NCBI RefSeq assembly: GCF_003672135.1
Contig: NC_039506.1
Span: forward strand, 19,438,497 to 19,502,496
Length of the DNA stretch: 64,000 nucleotides
Source of the DNA: Ooceraea biroi
Lineage: Eukaryota; Arthropoda; Insecta; Hymenoptera; Formicidae
Direction: 5' to 3'
The position numbers were made by a program, and so were the translations under genes. Shown here in pieces: positions 1 through 14,239 of the stretch (the stretch's first letter is position 1; every line of letters starts with the position of its first letter). The notes beneath the pieces are model-generated. The model had not been told where the DNA came from, did no database searches, and was given only the letters and a program-made list of their open reading frames with translations.

Positions 1-3000
1 TATACGAAAAAACGTGTTTCCGCGAGATAAGACAAACCACTACTGACATATACACACGTACACACACGGGAAATACCACTAATATCTAAAATTATCGTCA
101 CGCGTCCTCCATTTGTTCCACGAGCCAATCATGAGCGCAGTGGGCGAGCATCGTCGCGTGTCGGAAAATTGACTAGCTTTAATCTCCTACGTCACCTCGT
201 GACGTTTGCATTCGAGGTTTCAGTCGTTAAGGCTACCGGGAAGAACCGGGAAGTCTTTCATAAACCTCTCAAAAGATCGATATCGATGTAAATTATTTAT
301 ACTATCCACTATTCCATATTCACCATATTCATACATCAATGATTATTATCAATTAAGCAAAGTTACATAACGCGCATTTTAATACGGTAACAAAAATTGC
401 GACAAAATATACGGATTTTTTCAAAGCGATGTAGGTATGTATAAGTATAATCGCTATATAAGTATGATCACGGTGAAAAGGCATTAACGTGTAGGATACT
501 TGTAACGAAAATATTCATGGTGTGTCACTGTTCATCCGCTCAACGAAGAACGACAAATATATATATTTGATTAACGATTTAGCCGAAGCCTCGTAGTTAT
601 CTGGAGGTCCAGTCTTTACGGTTGAAAAGTTGAAAACTTCAGCTTACGTAACATCGACGCACACAAGCCTGAATGTTGTTGACGCATATGCGATTATCGG
701 ACTTCCGTCTGATGTCTAAGCTAGGTTACAATCGGTATCCAGAAAAAAAAAACGACGACGATAGCTAGTTAATAAATTTTGACGTGACATATAACGAATA
801 GAACGATTCATAGAATAAATCATGTAACAAAATAAATAAAAGCTTTATATTGATAAAAACAATGAGCGTATATACATATATACGTCAAACAAAAGATGTA
901 AATTCATTGCCGCACTAATTGATACGAGAAAATTATCTATATCAAATAAATTGATTGTTGTTCACTGTTACATTACTTTTTCAAAATATGCAAAATACAC
1001 TTTGCATTCAGTACCTCGATTTATTTTAGCAGACAATGTCTAATGCTTTTCCTGAAAGTTATGTAATATCATTTCCTTGAAGTCAAAGCAACATTAATCA
1101 TAGTAATTCTCGCCGGTAGTCTTTCCAGTATTCATCCTAACGACCGGCGAAGACGTTTACAGTCGCTTGAATACTTTCTTAAACGTACAAGAAAAGAAAT
1201 TTAAATGTTATCTTCATTCCATATCTTTGCAAAATAATTTTATTGAGTACGATCAATAAACAAGTATTATGTTGCAAACATTAGACAAAGAATATATTTC
1301 TCTTTATTTACACAATTTTTTTCTTTAGTTATACAATTCGTTTTTTTTATTTGTTAATTACATCATTTTTATCAAAAAAATATATAAAAATATAAATGAT
1401 AAACTATTCCACTCATTTACGTTAAAAAGAATCGCATTTATAATTCAGCTGGTTCCTTTGAAAATAAACCTAGGATACATACGTGTACTCGTCAATCGAA
1501 AAACAATCTAATTTTATTAATCGAGTGAACGCAATATTCGATAATGACAATGTGATGTCGTAATAAAGCGCAATTAACAACGGCACACGCTTACATTATG
1601 TTTCTGGCAACGAGAAAATCTCAAACTGCAACAATAGCACCTGCACGTGCGGAATCTCTATGCAACGAGTTAAAAGATCAGGGATCAGCTGCTTCGTCTT
1701 ACGTACGGAGACTTTTCTCCCTTTCGTTTTCCGTTTTCTGTAGCAGTCAATTCACTTGCGCAGCAAACAATGTATCAAAGCAGGTCATGTTGCAACGCAA
1801 CCTTCGCGGCATTGTAAAACATCGGCAAAACTTCGGATAATTCGGTCCCGCGCAAAATTATGACGTTTTTATGATCTCCATGAAATCCGCGGTTCACTTT
1901 GTGATCGATCATTGAATTATACCATTTCGCAATGCGATGCAATAATAAAACATTAAATGTGAATAATTGTGAAAACAATATGGAATATGCTTGACACAAT
2001 GATGACTGAGATACCATACGCATCGATTGCCAAACATATTCCGCATATTTTAAACATTTTGCATTTCTGCATTTTTATCGCAATGTTCCAATTGCGCATT
2101 TTAGCTGGTCATCGCGATAATACAAATGTTCTTTGGAGAATGTAAAGTTTTACAAAATTATTTCTATTTCTCTAAAGTTATTTTATTATAATAAAATAAA
2201 ATACATAAAGAAATTAGTGCGTGCGTAATTTATGAATAAATGCAAATGCAAATATCAATATGGTGTATGGATGGATCACAGTTATCAAGTAAAATATTAG
2301 AAAAAAATTAAGACTGCTTTTAAAACTTGTTCAACATAAGTGATAATTGATTAGGTTTCATTAAACTACTATAAAATGTAACTGTAACAGAATCAGGTTG
2401 CCTGCTCCGTAAACAATGTGTCAAAGTAAGACGTCGCGCTGTTCCACCATCGTAAACACTTCGTGAAAGGTAACTCCTCGAGTTTCATATCGCTTGTCAT
2501 CTTACGTGCGAGACGATTCCTATGTACGACCTCTGGTGCAATAGCCTCGGTTTTCTACAAGTAGCATGTTAGAGATGTGACGTAAAAGAAAAGATCATGC
2601 GATTACATTATGCCAAATGCTTCATGTTTTAATTTTTAATAATTAATTGATAAATTGATTCACAGGTCAAATGTCATTCTTCCGATGTAATGCTCTGACG
2701 TGAGAATGTATCTAAACGTTATACAATGTGAGTAAAATTATATTGAGAATATCGTTCGGTTTCCAAAGTAGCGAGTTACATCAACTATTAGATAATTATT
2801 ATTAAATACAACAACATTCAGGCATATGAAGCATTTGTTAACATATTTTGTAGTTAACTTTGATCTTGTAATCTCTCTCAACAAGGAATAATTACGGGTA
2901 AGTCGTACGTTTCCAAATGAAGCCGGCTTAAAATGACTGAAGCAATTTGTGAAATCGCTCAGCAATATCGCGACTTATTCGACAAATACGCGGTCAAGAA

Positions 3001-6000
3001 ACTAATCCAAAACTTTATCCATCGTCCCATGATATTTTTCGGTATAAGAATCTCAGTATTTGTTTATCATGGCAAATTAGTGCAATCGATTTAATAGTAC
3101 AGAAAACGTTTTAACGTAAATTATTTGCAAGTGTATATTATTCTCTGCAAAGTGAATTGTAAGAATAAAATTGTTCATAAGTTGCAAGTCGTGCCTGTTG
3201 TTATCCATTAGTTTGAAACGGCAGTAACGTCGCCAAAAATGGAACTAACTAAGCCGGTCGAATTAAAACACTCGACAAACTCAACCTAATTCGTTCGGTG
3301 ATCGTTACGTCGCAACGTTGCACAAAGGTATGAAAGATTTACGTGAATGCACGTCTCCGATGTGGCGTGCAAACTCGCAGACTTATCGATGGCGTTGTGC
3401 TAGATGTCGGAATCCCACGAACGACGACAATTCGTCTATTAGCATAGTTTTGCGTCGTTATCAATTTGTTGAGTAATTGGACAGCACTCGAAATCGATAA
3501 CGAGTCAACGCAGACATTTCTGCCTTCTTTCGGCGATTATGTGCGTGAGTCATTATCTAGCTTCCATTAGCCTTTAATGGCTGTACGAGTGACTCTATAA
3601 CTTTCTTTCTCCTTTGTAGCGGAAGCGTTCAAGTTTTTCAACGTTTCTTTGATAGAGAAACCTCCCTCTACTTCTAGTTGCGTCTCTTTTTAATGAAATA
3701 AAAGAGATCGTATCGAATTAATGAGAAAAATTGACAAAGATCTGCGTCATTTAGAGATTTCTGATGTTCACTCGTGTCTCACTCGTATCTTATTCGTATG
3801 CGTTTCCTGCAGGAGCAAAAAAATGCTGTTTTTTTATGTGGATTGATGCACTAGCAACGTGAATAGAATATAAATACGAGTTTGTAATGAATCATCAGTA
3901 TCATTACGATTCCTTATGCAACCACTTGTTGTTGGTGTCGGTAATAGCCGGCGCATGCTGATACGAATGACTAATTAATTACCACACGATTATCTCAAAT
4001 AGAATTTTCTTATTATTTAATTGTATTTGTAGCTCTACGACTTTGTTGCAGATACGATTTTTTATTCATCGTGATACCGACTTTTCGAAGCGCTAAACAA
4101 GCAATCAAGTGTTTACTCTCACGCATTAACTCGTTAATTATTTAAAGCGCAAATCACGCTGCTTTACATGATTCCGTTCGTCGCGAAGGGAACGAATCAA
4201 GAATTTAATCGAGAAAAAAGCTCGAAAGCTTTAAGCAACGAGAAAATTTCATGAGCGCGACGATAAACGTCGCTCTCTCCCTGTCATCACCGTCATTAGT
4301 GCCATTCTAGGAAAGAATGTCGTGGAAGATTGATTCTGCGGCCTGTGCAAGAGAGCGAGTCAGAGTATCTTCTGCAAATGCCTTGGCTATCCTAAATACC
4401 AGAAAAAGGTCACGTTCGCGGTAAGCATCGGGTTCTGACGGCAGCCATAAGACTGCAACATTGCTGGTCAAGTAAACTAGAATCGTACTTTCACGCGATG
4501 AGCGCTCGAATGCGCGCGAGCCAGTCTTTTTCTCTCAAATGAAACAAAGAAAGCGAACGTTGTAGTAACCAGGAAATGATCTCCGTTCACCACACACAGC
4601 ACGGCATCTCTCGCTTCACTTTCGATATCATACAGTACAAATATTATATAAATACGATGATAATATTTCTAATATAACTACAAGAAATTATCGAATAAAA
4701 CATCGAGTACAGCATCGAGTAGGCGAATTAATTGAGCTCCTTACTGACGCTATGTTTAACGCAACAAATTATGTAATAATTTTTGAGAGATTTTGACATT
4801 TACGTTACATCTTCACGAGAGGTTAATAGCATCTGGAGGAGGCTCGTTGACTCATAAGAGATGTTAACGAGTACCGTACACGCAAAGTCAACACTCGATA
4901 AGTAGATTCGTTTCACTTGCAACCGAGAGTGGGAAGTGTAGAACAATATCGTCTCGGTGAAACGGTTCCGTCAAGTTTCATGATCCAAATGATCGGTTTT
5001 AAAGGAAACGCGAATTTCTCGTTCAGTGTAATTCCAAGTGTGTAGATCTAGTGGATATAAAAAACTTATTTTACAATAGAAACATGCAAGATGCTTTACA
5101 CAACGCCGATACTTAATTATCGCATTAATCGTTGATCAAAAATAGCATCTATGTGATAGAGGGAAATTTTTAATGTTGAATGCGAACAATGTCATATGAC
5201 TTAGTACATCAGGACGAAAAATTGAAGAAAGGAAGTTTTTCCGCCTTACTACATAATGGTTGTAATCGCGTATCTATAACGGGCAACGCTGACTTATTTG
5301 CGGACGCGCGCGAGTGGGTTCCGCCTACAAATCCGCTCGAAACGATACCAGAGATGCGTGCGGAGAGTTTATCGCTCGTCCGCCCGTGGTCCATTTCTTC
5401 GCGCCTATCTCGTTCCGTCGCCATTTATTTATTATCATGGTCGCGCAACGTTGCGAGTCGAGATTACGCGACACTTCGCGCGATACTTTGACCAATGCGA
5501 CAGAAACGACAGAGTTGGAGCAGATAAGTATAACTCTTTGATACGCGGTACATAAGAGCCAGGACCAATAAAGCATAAAAACAAGATATAAGGAATATGA
5601 AACGAAAGAGTCCAGTCCATAGGTGTGTCGTTTTTTATTTTTATCGTATTGAAAATATAATCGGATGCATTCCACGAAAACAGATTAAAGCGCTCATTTA
5701 TCCAGTCACTTTATTAATCTTAAATATAAAATTAATAATTAAATTCCGACATTCTTTGTCCTCGCTCGATCATGCTTTAAGCAATCGAGAGTGAAAATGG
5801 ATCTCTCGACGGTTCGAGCACTACCAGGCATACGAATCGTTGTGAACGCGCAAATCATTGCACTCTCACCGCTTCGCGAGATACGGATTCAATCGCCACG
5901 TTCGTAACAAGCGAATAAATAGGGAATGGATACGCATACAATAGAATCGAATACGCATAAAGAGCTTGTATGGAGTTCTTGAAATTTTTCAACGGTGAAA

Positions 6001-8579
6001 GCGATATATCCTTATATCGTATATCCTTACTGCATATTTAGCACTAAAGGGAAGGTGAAAATACAAGGCGAGGGATCTCTCTTCGCAACAATGCTTCTCG
6101 GACGAAATATCATCATTGAACAAAGCGACTTTTCGCCTAACTGATTCAACGCTTTGTGTGACTACGATACGACAAACTACATATATAAATAAACTTATAT
6201 TAGAAAAGGACTGAGAAATATAAATTTTTGCTCCAATTCTTGCAATATCTATTAATTGTTAAACAAGATATCATATTATTAAATAGATCTATTATCTTTT
6301 CATTCATGCATCCAGTCATCATACATTGAAGTACAGGCCAGGATGGCCGGGTTACCGACCTTTGGTCTACGAAACAAATGTCGGGTGAGGAAGTTTAGCA
6401 CTCGGCTCGACATCAAACTGATAAACGAGACACTGACAAATGGAGTTCCGTATAATCGCACATGTATAATAAAAGGCTCAACCATATCGATCAGCTCGTT
6501 ATATAAAAATAGCTTCGATGATTATTTCACCTCAATATGACGTCAAGCTTTACCTTATGTAATTATGACCAATCAAATAGATGAAACTGTTTATAATATA
6601 AAATATCAAACTGAAATGTTTGAAGGGAGAATTGTATGAAACGAAAGCTTTCTATAAACGTATCAATTACATTTTCTGAAATTATATTTTCAGAAATGCG
6701 ACAAGTTCTCAGTCCTTGAATTTTAACGAGAAGAACGATTCAAATCACTCTGAGAGCCATTCAGGATTTCGCTTTGACCGACGACGATGTTTCAAAGAAG
6801 AATTCTTCAATGTTCGTCTAATCGGATTTACGTTTCGAGTCTGCATGACTCTGACGAGCAGCTATAGTTAGCGTTGCACTCGTGGATCATGCGACCTCGT
6901 GGATCCATCGATGTGGGACACGGTACTTAGCGCGCGTCGCCACCTCGATAAGAATACGCGAGGGGCCTTGACAGAGGCGCGGCTGTTCCTCCCACGAATG
7001 ACCAAGAAAGAAGACTCTCATCGCGGATTGATTCTACATAGGGATTTCGCGACCGATTGAAACGAATTTCCAGGATATTCGAGCGATCACGCAGATTTCA
7101 ACAGCGAAGGGAACGCGCCGCAATCGTGCGCGCGTCATGACGCAATAAACGACGCTTGCAAAATAAACCGTAAAATAGATGCAGAAAGGGACAGTAACAC
7201 TTTAACGACGGGCCGCCAAGTGAGAGCGCGCAATGCTTGATCTGCCGAAGAATTTCTGCGGAGCGTAACATCTTGGCGCCGACGAAAACTGCTCTTTCAC
7301 GACTCCTCCACGGCTCGTGGCACGCATAGAGTTCAAAAATGTTTTCTTCGAGATACCTTACAGGAAAAATATCGAAAAATTTGAAAAATTGAATTAATCC
7401 AATAGAAGTTTGACTGCCAAAATACGTAAGCAATTTTCGTCATCTACTCTTTATGATGAAAGCTGAGAGAAAAACGAGTACAGCAACGTTCGCGCGCTCG
7501 ATTTGCCAATCATAACGAGATCGGTTATTGCTCAGTGTTCGCGCGTTTCCACGTGCATACCACGTCCTGGTACGTACCGGCGAACCTTGAAAACTAGTCA
7601 CATTCCTTTTGCAGGGCTGAACTAGAGCGTTCGCGTATTAAAGCGCAGTAATGTTGAAAAGCAAAGCAAGTTGATCGCTGAAACATGCGACACATTGTCG
7701 TTTTATTGTATATTTCGTATTTATTTTACGATTACGAGTATTTCGTATTCGGTATCGATCAGCTTGTAACACGTCCCACTTTCTTACGAATCTCGCAGCA
7801 AAGTTATAAATCATCGCATATGATATAAAAAGGCCATTAAAGATTAAACGGACGTAATTCATGATTACAAACTTTAAGCTCCCGTTCTTGAATCATCTAC
7901 ACCTCGCACGTCTACGTTGTAATATTTTCGTTGCTTTCTGTGCATTTACATAATTCGTAATTTTATTGATATAATGTAAATAATTATGCCTGTGCTTTAG
8001 CGTTAGCTGCACACGCCCCAAAATGTACGAGGTGTATAGTCGTCTGATGAATCTCAAGTAGCTGTAGCTACTTGATTTTGCATATCATGTTTCTTATGTG
8101 ATATTATCGCGTAGCATATATAATTTCACGGATATTTATATTATACATTAAAGTATAACGATATTTCGCCACGTCAAATGTCATAATAACACGCTGCAAA
8201 CTGCCTATATCGAGTAATGATAACCGAGATGTTTTTACGATACATCTATAATTGCTTGAAAAACACGATTTGATTGTTTATTCGCAACTCCTAGTCTGTT
8301 CGTTATTCACGATCTTTATTACCTACTCAAATCACGTTTTTTATACCAAAGAAAAATTGAGCGCAATGAGTTCGCAAAAGAATCCTTATATCTATTATAT
8401 GTATATTAATAGCATTATACAAGATAGTCTTATGACCTAGGAATTGTCTACCGAGTGAACGATGCTGCGCGCTCCAATTCTGGATTACAGAAAAAAGAAA
8501 AAAAAAGGAGAAAAGCGATGCACATGTGTGGAAGAGATACATTTTACACGCGTAAGACACGTGATCGCGATCGATGGTG
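1..8579. other. Gene-free AT-rich stretch
   Basis: Read on both strands. No recognisable protein, RNA gene or transposable element. Open frames up to about 115 codons occur (for example around 5.2-5.7 kb and 7.1-7.4 kb) but lack family motifs and paired splice sites, and are expected by chance. Locally GC-richer patches at 5.28-5.5 kb and 6.9-7.3 kb show no coding bias. Confidence 0.5.
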
Positions 8580-8779
8580 AAACCGCGACGGTGAAGAAAA
8601 CTAAACGTCGACTATCAAGGCCGGCAGAAAGACGATCGAGAAAGAGGATATAGGCAGGAAGGCGCAAAGTGACAGGAGTGGAGAGAGGAAGCGAAAAAAA
8701 AGAAGAAAATACTCGCGATAACGCAATTTGGGAGTGTTTCTCGCTGCGCCCGACATTCACCGGCTTCTAATTGGCCGAG
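8580..8779 (+). promoter_or_regulatory. Possible 5' UTR exon ending at a consensus donor
   Basis: A purine-rich stretch with many GAGAG/GAAG motifs ends at a very strong donor, GGCCGAG followed by GTAAGT at 8780. There is no ATG-initiated frame running into the donor, so if it is an exon it is most likely an untranslated first exon. The composition resembles the purine-rich patch at 19.7-20.0 kb. Confidence 0.22.
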
Positions 8780-9326
8780 GTAAGTTTTTCGTCTCGGTCA
8801 CCGTATTTAGACGAACATTAATTATGCACTTTTACCTTAGACGGCCGTCACCTGTTTCGAGTGCCTGTACACGCGCGCTTACGTCTTACTTCGGCGAGGG
8901 TGCTCCAAATATACACTGTGCCCTAAATTTCCAGCGTCGTATCATAATTTTAGATTATTTGGATGAGTCGGAGACAAAAATTTTAATGTTGAATCGTCAG
9001 TCGTAATGATTTTTCACTACATGAAAGACATTGGAATCTGGAAAATTATAAAATTTTTCTTGATAGTATACTATCCGTAAGGTCCAAAAAATTCAAGGTA
9101 TCCTTCGAAACATGAGCTTCGTCAATCTGATTTACTAGTTTTGAAATTTTTGTTTAACAGTTATTGTAGCCTCGACATTTTGGAATTATCTCAGGAATCT
9201 ATGATGATAAAAATATCATGATCAATATGATTTGAGTGGCACGGTATACGAGTGCTGATAAAACGCTTGATTGAGCATGAGAATGAGAAAATATGAATCA
9301 AATTGCGTAGAGTCGCACAAAATCGA

Positions 9327-9339
9327 GGGGGGGGGGGGG
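9327..9339 (+). repeat. Run of 13 G
   Basis: A homopolymer of 13 G in AT-rich DNA. The other long G/C homopolymer in the window is the run of 12 C at 16992-17003. Confidence 0.9.
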
Positions 9340-12300
9340 AACATTAGAATGTACATTCAAAATGCGAGGATTTGTGAAAGAAGAATACAGAATTAAGCGA
9401 CGCGCGTATTCAGTTTGTCAATACACGTGTAAGCTGCTGCACTCGGATATTGTTCAAATGTTATTTATAATCGATAATCATCTGTAATTATAACTTTAGG
9501 ATACTAAATATTCTTGTGCAACATAAAATACCAATGACATAAAATATCGTCTTATAATTTTATATATTTTTATTTCTGTTATAAATACAAAAGATATACA
9601 TACATGTGTGTGTGTATTAAAAGTTACAAATGCTTATCATTTTCGTCTGCTGTATAATTTGGTAACATAAATAACATGATTTTTTGTAACACGACCCTCA
9701 CATGCAATGAAAGGTGCACTTGACTTACCGCCACGCACATTATGCAGTGATTGCGATCGATCGAAAAAAGAAGAAGGAAGACAAAGGTGCAAATAAAGAT
9801 GATGGAAGAAAGAAAGAGAACGGTGGGCGCAGAGATATTACGCTTTCACGATGGAACGCACGTAAGTGCACATTTTAATGTCAAGGAAGACGTGCGCGTG
9901 TGCGCACCGGTTTTGCAACAATACGAACGTGGGCTAGCCATGTTAAATACACAGTAGCGAACGTATCGTATTCATGCATCGCATGCTGAAACGACCTCGA
10001 GAGGATTAACCCTTACGACAAACATCGCCCTATATTCGCATTCCACTTTCGTCAATCGAGTCAACAGTTCTGCGATTTCGTATACATGTTTACGATATTC
10101 GACAGATTGCGTGATGTGACTGAGAGATCAATATTGAAACAGCCTAAATTATTTTTGGCAAATTGAGTGTTAAGCCCTAAGAGAGCGTTAAAAAAATAAC
10201 ATCTTAATAAAATTTACAATTTAAAAATTTCTTCCTGGTTGCTCTGCATTTTAATAGAAATTTAATGTACAATTTGGATACAAAAATCTTGCTAATTATC
10301 AAGCTATTTACACACGATTTTATACATATCCAAATTTGCCAATTAGGATACGCATCGTTCCTCAATAAATTTTCATTAAATTACAAATTTAGTGTAACCG
10401 TCACCTCATTCAACTGTTGGCTCGAACTAAGAATTTCAAAACTTGACCTTCGACAAATCGATCAACATCGTCGTGTTCGAATTACTCGAAAAGAGATTAT
10501 CGGAATCAGCTGTAAACACGATCTATACGAGAGCTACAAGACAGGACGATCCAATTTTCATTCCCGAATATGAAAACTCGTGATCTTTGTAATTTCAGTT
10601 TGGCTTTAACTGAAACATCACTTGAGACTCGACTTGATGACTATAAAATTCCTCATCGAAGAATATTCAGTGGACTCGCTTATTTAACTTGAAACGATAC
10701 ATGCGTCGCGCGAGTACATCACGGATTCAGATATGGGACTGAGGGATTCTTAGGGGATAATAAAAGCGATGACACCCAACCAGTCGAGAATGGACCCCAC
10801 AGCATGCGTTGCAAATAGAGCCGTTGCACAACGCAGATTGTAGCTGATATTTTCGAGAAACATAACTTATTACGCCTACGTCAATATAACGTGGCGCAGC
10901 GCAGCACAAATGACCCGTTTGATCAAACGGACGTCTCGCACCATTGTTTGGCGTAATATAATCGCTCGTTCTGGAACACTCGACGCGTACTGTCACTTGC
11001 CGAGTCGGATTTATTAAGCTTAATATGCAGGAGAAAGGTTACACGCATGGGCGATCTATTAATAATGATGAATAATAGACGTTGGAATTATGCATAAGAG
11101 AATCGCGAAAGGAAGATACAACTACTGAATCTTTGAGCGGACAATTACACGTGTGTCCACATTTCCCGCCTTTTTCCTTTTGCTCTATTTGCTTGTAGTT
11201 TCCATTAACATGTACGTATAAAATCCTTTCAAGATATTAATAAACATCAACGTTACTTGCAACTAAAAAAGCGGAAGCAGGTATATGTATATTGCATGAT
11301 ACATTCTAGTCACGATTGCAATCTGTTAAGTTTCCCTTATCACGTGGCTAATTACAACAGCAACAAGTCTGAAGATCGAAGTTTGAACGGTGATTAGAGC
11401 GGCGCTCACGAAGACGCGGTGAGCATTCTCGAGTTTATCGCCGTTACAAAAGCATAAATTTCCGCGAAGGTGTAACTCAAAGATGGAAATTGGCGGCAAT
11501 AAAACGTGACACGCTACAAACGTGATGTCAAATTATGCGAATTTACATCGTAAATGTAAAAATAAATACTACACCGCCATTGCACGAAGATACGCCGATC
11601 GTAAAGTTGTCTATCTGTAAAATTACGGCGAATCTTTTCGACTTTTGCGCGCGTGTACAAGTCCAGTAAGATCCCACATGATTTTCGGTATGCAATTCTC
11701 TCACCACACAATTGTTGAGGAAACCCTAGATGAGTAATATTGGCGACTTGTACATCTTAGAATCATCACTTAGGATCAGCGATTGTCTCTTTATTTGCGA
11801 GGAGACATGCTCACAACAATCCAAAAGATTTCCTCGATAAAAATGTAAGACGTAAAGTTTAACATTGCAATAAACTCGTGATTATTATATCGTAACGACA
11901 CACTTGAAATCATTTTATTCACATTAGCTGGGACAAGATTAAATCTATTAGGTTCTAGAAATAAAATACTCAAACATCGAGGAAATGTAATCGATGGATC
12001 GTGGAACAGTGGGAAAGAAGATCAAGTTGAAGGATTAATTAATACCACGTATCGGTACCCGGCAGTGTCAGATTTTTACGAGTCGATGTGCACTGCTAAT
12101 TATAGATTTATAAACGTAGATAACTTGAAATGGAAAAGATTCAGTACTGAAAGGTACATCCTAATGCTCATTTCTGCGTAAATCTTACAATACTATAAGG
12201 AAACGTACATTCAGAACTGTCATATTACGATTAAAAATTTAGCGAGTAAATTGTATTTATGGACTCACAGTATCATAATTTAATTGGTTAACGTATACCG

Positions 12301-12353
12301 GAAACTCCAAAAAAAGCTTGATGTAACCAGAGAATGGTAAAGTATAAAAATCC

Positions 12354-12783
12354 GAAGAAAGGAGGAAGTGTATTCACGGAGTGAAAGGCGGGACCGTTTA
12401 AGTGCGAAGATTATCATACCTGGTCGATTAAGGTGCACGTCACGTTCAAAATTGACGGCATTCTATTATACCGAGAACAGCGAAAAAATTGATTACAATG
12501 AATCACGATACATCGCATCGTTACAACGTACTGACGAAAGAAGAAAAGTGCCATCGTACCGAAAGGCGGAAATTAGGATCGATTGAGTGAAAGGCATCTG
12601 AGTTGTAACACGTATCTGACACGTTGTACGTAGTGTTACGAATCGAGCGCCATATCTTCGACCGGAAATTCGGTTTGAGAAACAGGGTCAAGAAAATGTC
12701 AGGAATGCAGCATTATAATGCTGCGATACCGCGAGGAGATTCGCGAAGAAAGGAGGAAGTGCCTGGATGAGTGAAAGGCGGGA
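12354..12783 (+). repeat. Spaced repeat module, two close copies and one degenerate copy
   Basis: Copies at 12354-12393 and 12745-12783 share the 17-mer GAAGAAAGGAGGAAGTG and, after 10 or 9 bases, the 13-mer GTGAAAGGCGGGA. A degenerate third copy lies between them at 12536-12572 (GAAAGAAGAAAAGTG, then GAAAGGCGGAAA). The sequence after each copy differs, apart from loose similarity around GATTAT and GTGCACGTC. Confidence 0.7.
12707..12724. repeat. 18-bp perfect palindrome
   Basis: GCAGCATTATAATGCTGC equals its own reverse complement. It lies 20 bp before the third copy of the GAAGAAAGGAGGAAGTG module. Confidence 0.8.
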
Positions 12784-14006
12784 TCAGAAAATTCAACGGC
12801 GAGATTATAACGCGAGCTCTCGATGCACGTGCACGTCGTATCTCTCGTCGTGCACGTAACACGTCGCTATCTCGTACAGCACTTTAATAGGAATCGTAAT
12901 ACAGTGTGACCGGAATAAAGCCGGCTCCGGACGATGCGCTCGCTCGTCCAAATAATTGCCAAGTTGAAATAAATATCATGTTACGCGCGTTGATATTACA
13001 ATACAATTAAATTCAACGCATAATTAATCCACGCATTTGCATCCGTTCATTATTTAGTGGATAAATGCTAGTACAAGCTAAACTGCTTGAGTGAAAATAT
13101 TTCAATATTACGTGTTAGTCATTATTGTTTTTTGTTTGTCTATACATTAGCACCGGTTTATGGGAAACAAATTTACGATAATACATATCATTATTACATA
13201 CACTCTCAAGAAGCATCAACTTCCTGAACTATTTTATTTCGATAATGTCAATCATAGAATTTAGCTTGAAATGTCTTTCTATTAAACTTTCATTAAGTGA
13301 AAATTGATTTTACGCTTCCTTCATAGTTACTATAGACAGAATAAGAAAAACGTAATTATGATAGATTAATAGACGATTTGATTAATTGTCCAAACGATCA
13401 ATTATGACACTCAAGCGAGTTCTCGCGATGCATAGTTCTGGTGCCGAGGAACGAATGTATTCACTTGGATTGAACGAGCGTTCGTTCTTGCGCGAAACAA
13501 CCTGTTGACTATGTAATCAACGATGTGACGCTTCACGGGCGTGTGCGTATTATTTGCACGCGTTGCATCGCGCCATAAGGTCTTGGCAATCTGCTTAAGA
13601 TTCCTTCGACATTGCCGTCAAACAGCTGACATAAATCGACACAATGTTATTTATCTCCGTGCAAACCATTTTGAAACGATTAAGTGGAGATCGCGAAGTA
13701 GGGGAAGACGAGCCGTGAAATGCACGTAAAAAGAGTCTGGCGCAATAATTGAGTTGCGCGAATTATTCCAGCCGTGCCATTTTGTTGGCACTTGCAAACA
13801 TCGGAAACGAGGAAAAATGCACGGGATCTGTCGCAATTAAGTTAGTGACTAAGTTTATTTTTAGCCTGACGCCTTCATCAGAAGATTAGTAGTCTCGGTA
13901 TTGAATACTCTCGGTTACCTGTATATATTACTCGGGTATTACCTGTATATATTATTCAAATTTTACCTACGTCTCTCAATATCGTGGCTATTATCCAGGT
14001 ATCCTG

Positions 14007-14239
14007 GAGAGAGAGAGAGAGAGATTGTCTCGAATAGTATACACAATATATCACAATGGTGCAGGCGCTTCGCCCATAATGCGTTCTTGCTCGATCGATC
14101 ATATTATCATAGTGTTCATCGCAATTAAAGCAAGAGACGATCATCGATTTTGCTTGTAAATTGTCATTCACGCCAACGCAATGTTGACTGTATTGTTCTT
14201 TCTCTCTTTCTCTCCGTCTCTCTCTCTCTCTCTCTCTTT
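14007..14239. repeat. (GA)n tract and (TC)n tract in inverted arrangement
   Basis: An 18-bp GA run at 14007-14024 and a longer, slightly interrupted TC run at about 14199-14239 lie 175 bp apart and are complementary, so they could pair as arms of a hairpin. Just upstream (13915-13975), the unit TTACCTGTATATATTA occurs twice. Confidence 0.75.

Noticed and set aside
4330..4425. Plus-strand Cys-rich stretch (FCGLCKRASQSIFCKCLGYP) before a GTAAGC donor
   Set aside because: A TGA lies just upstream and there is no usable acceptor between it and the stretch.
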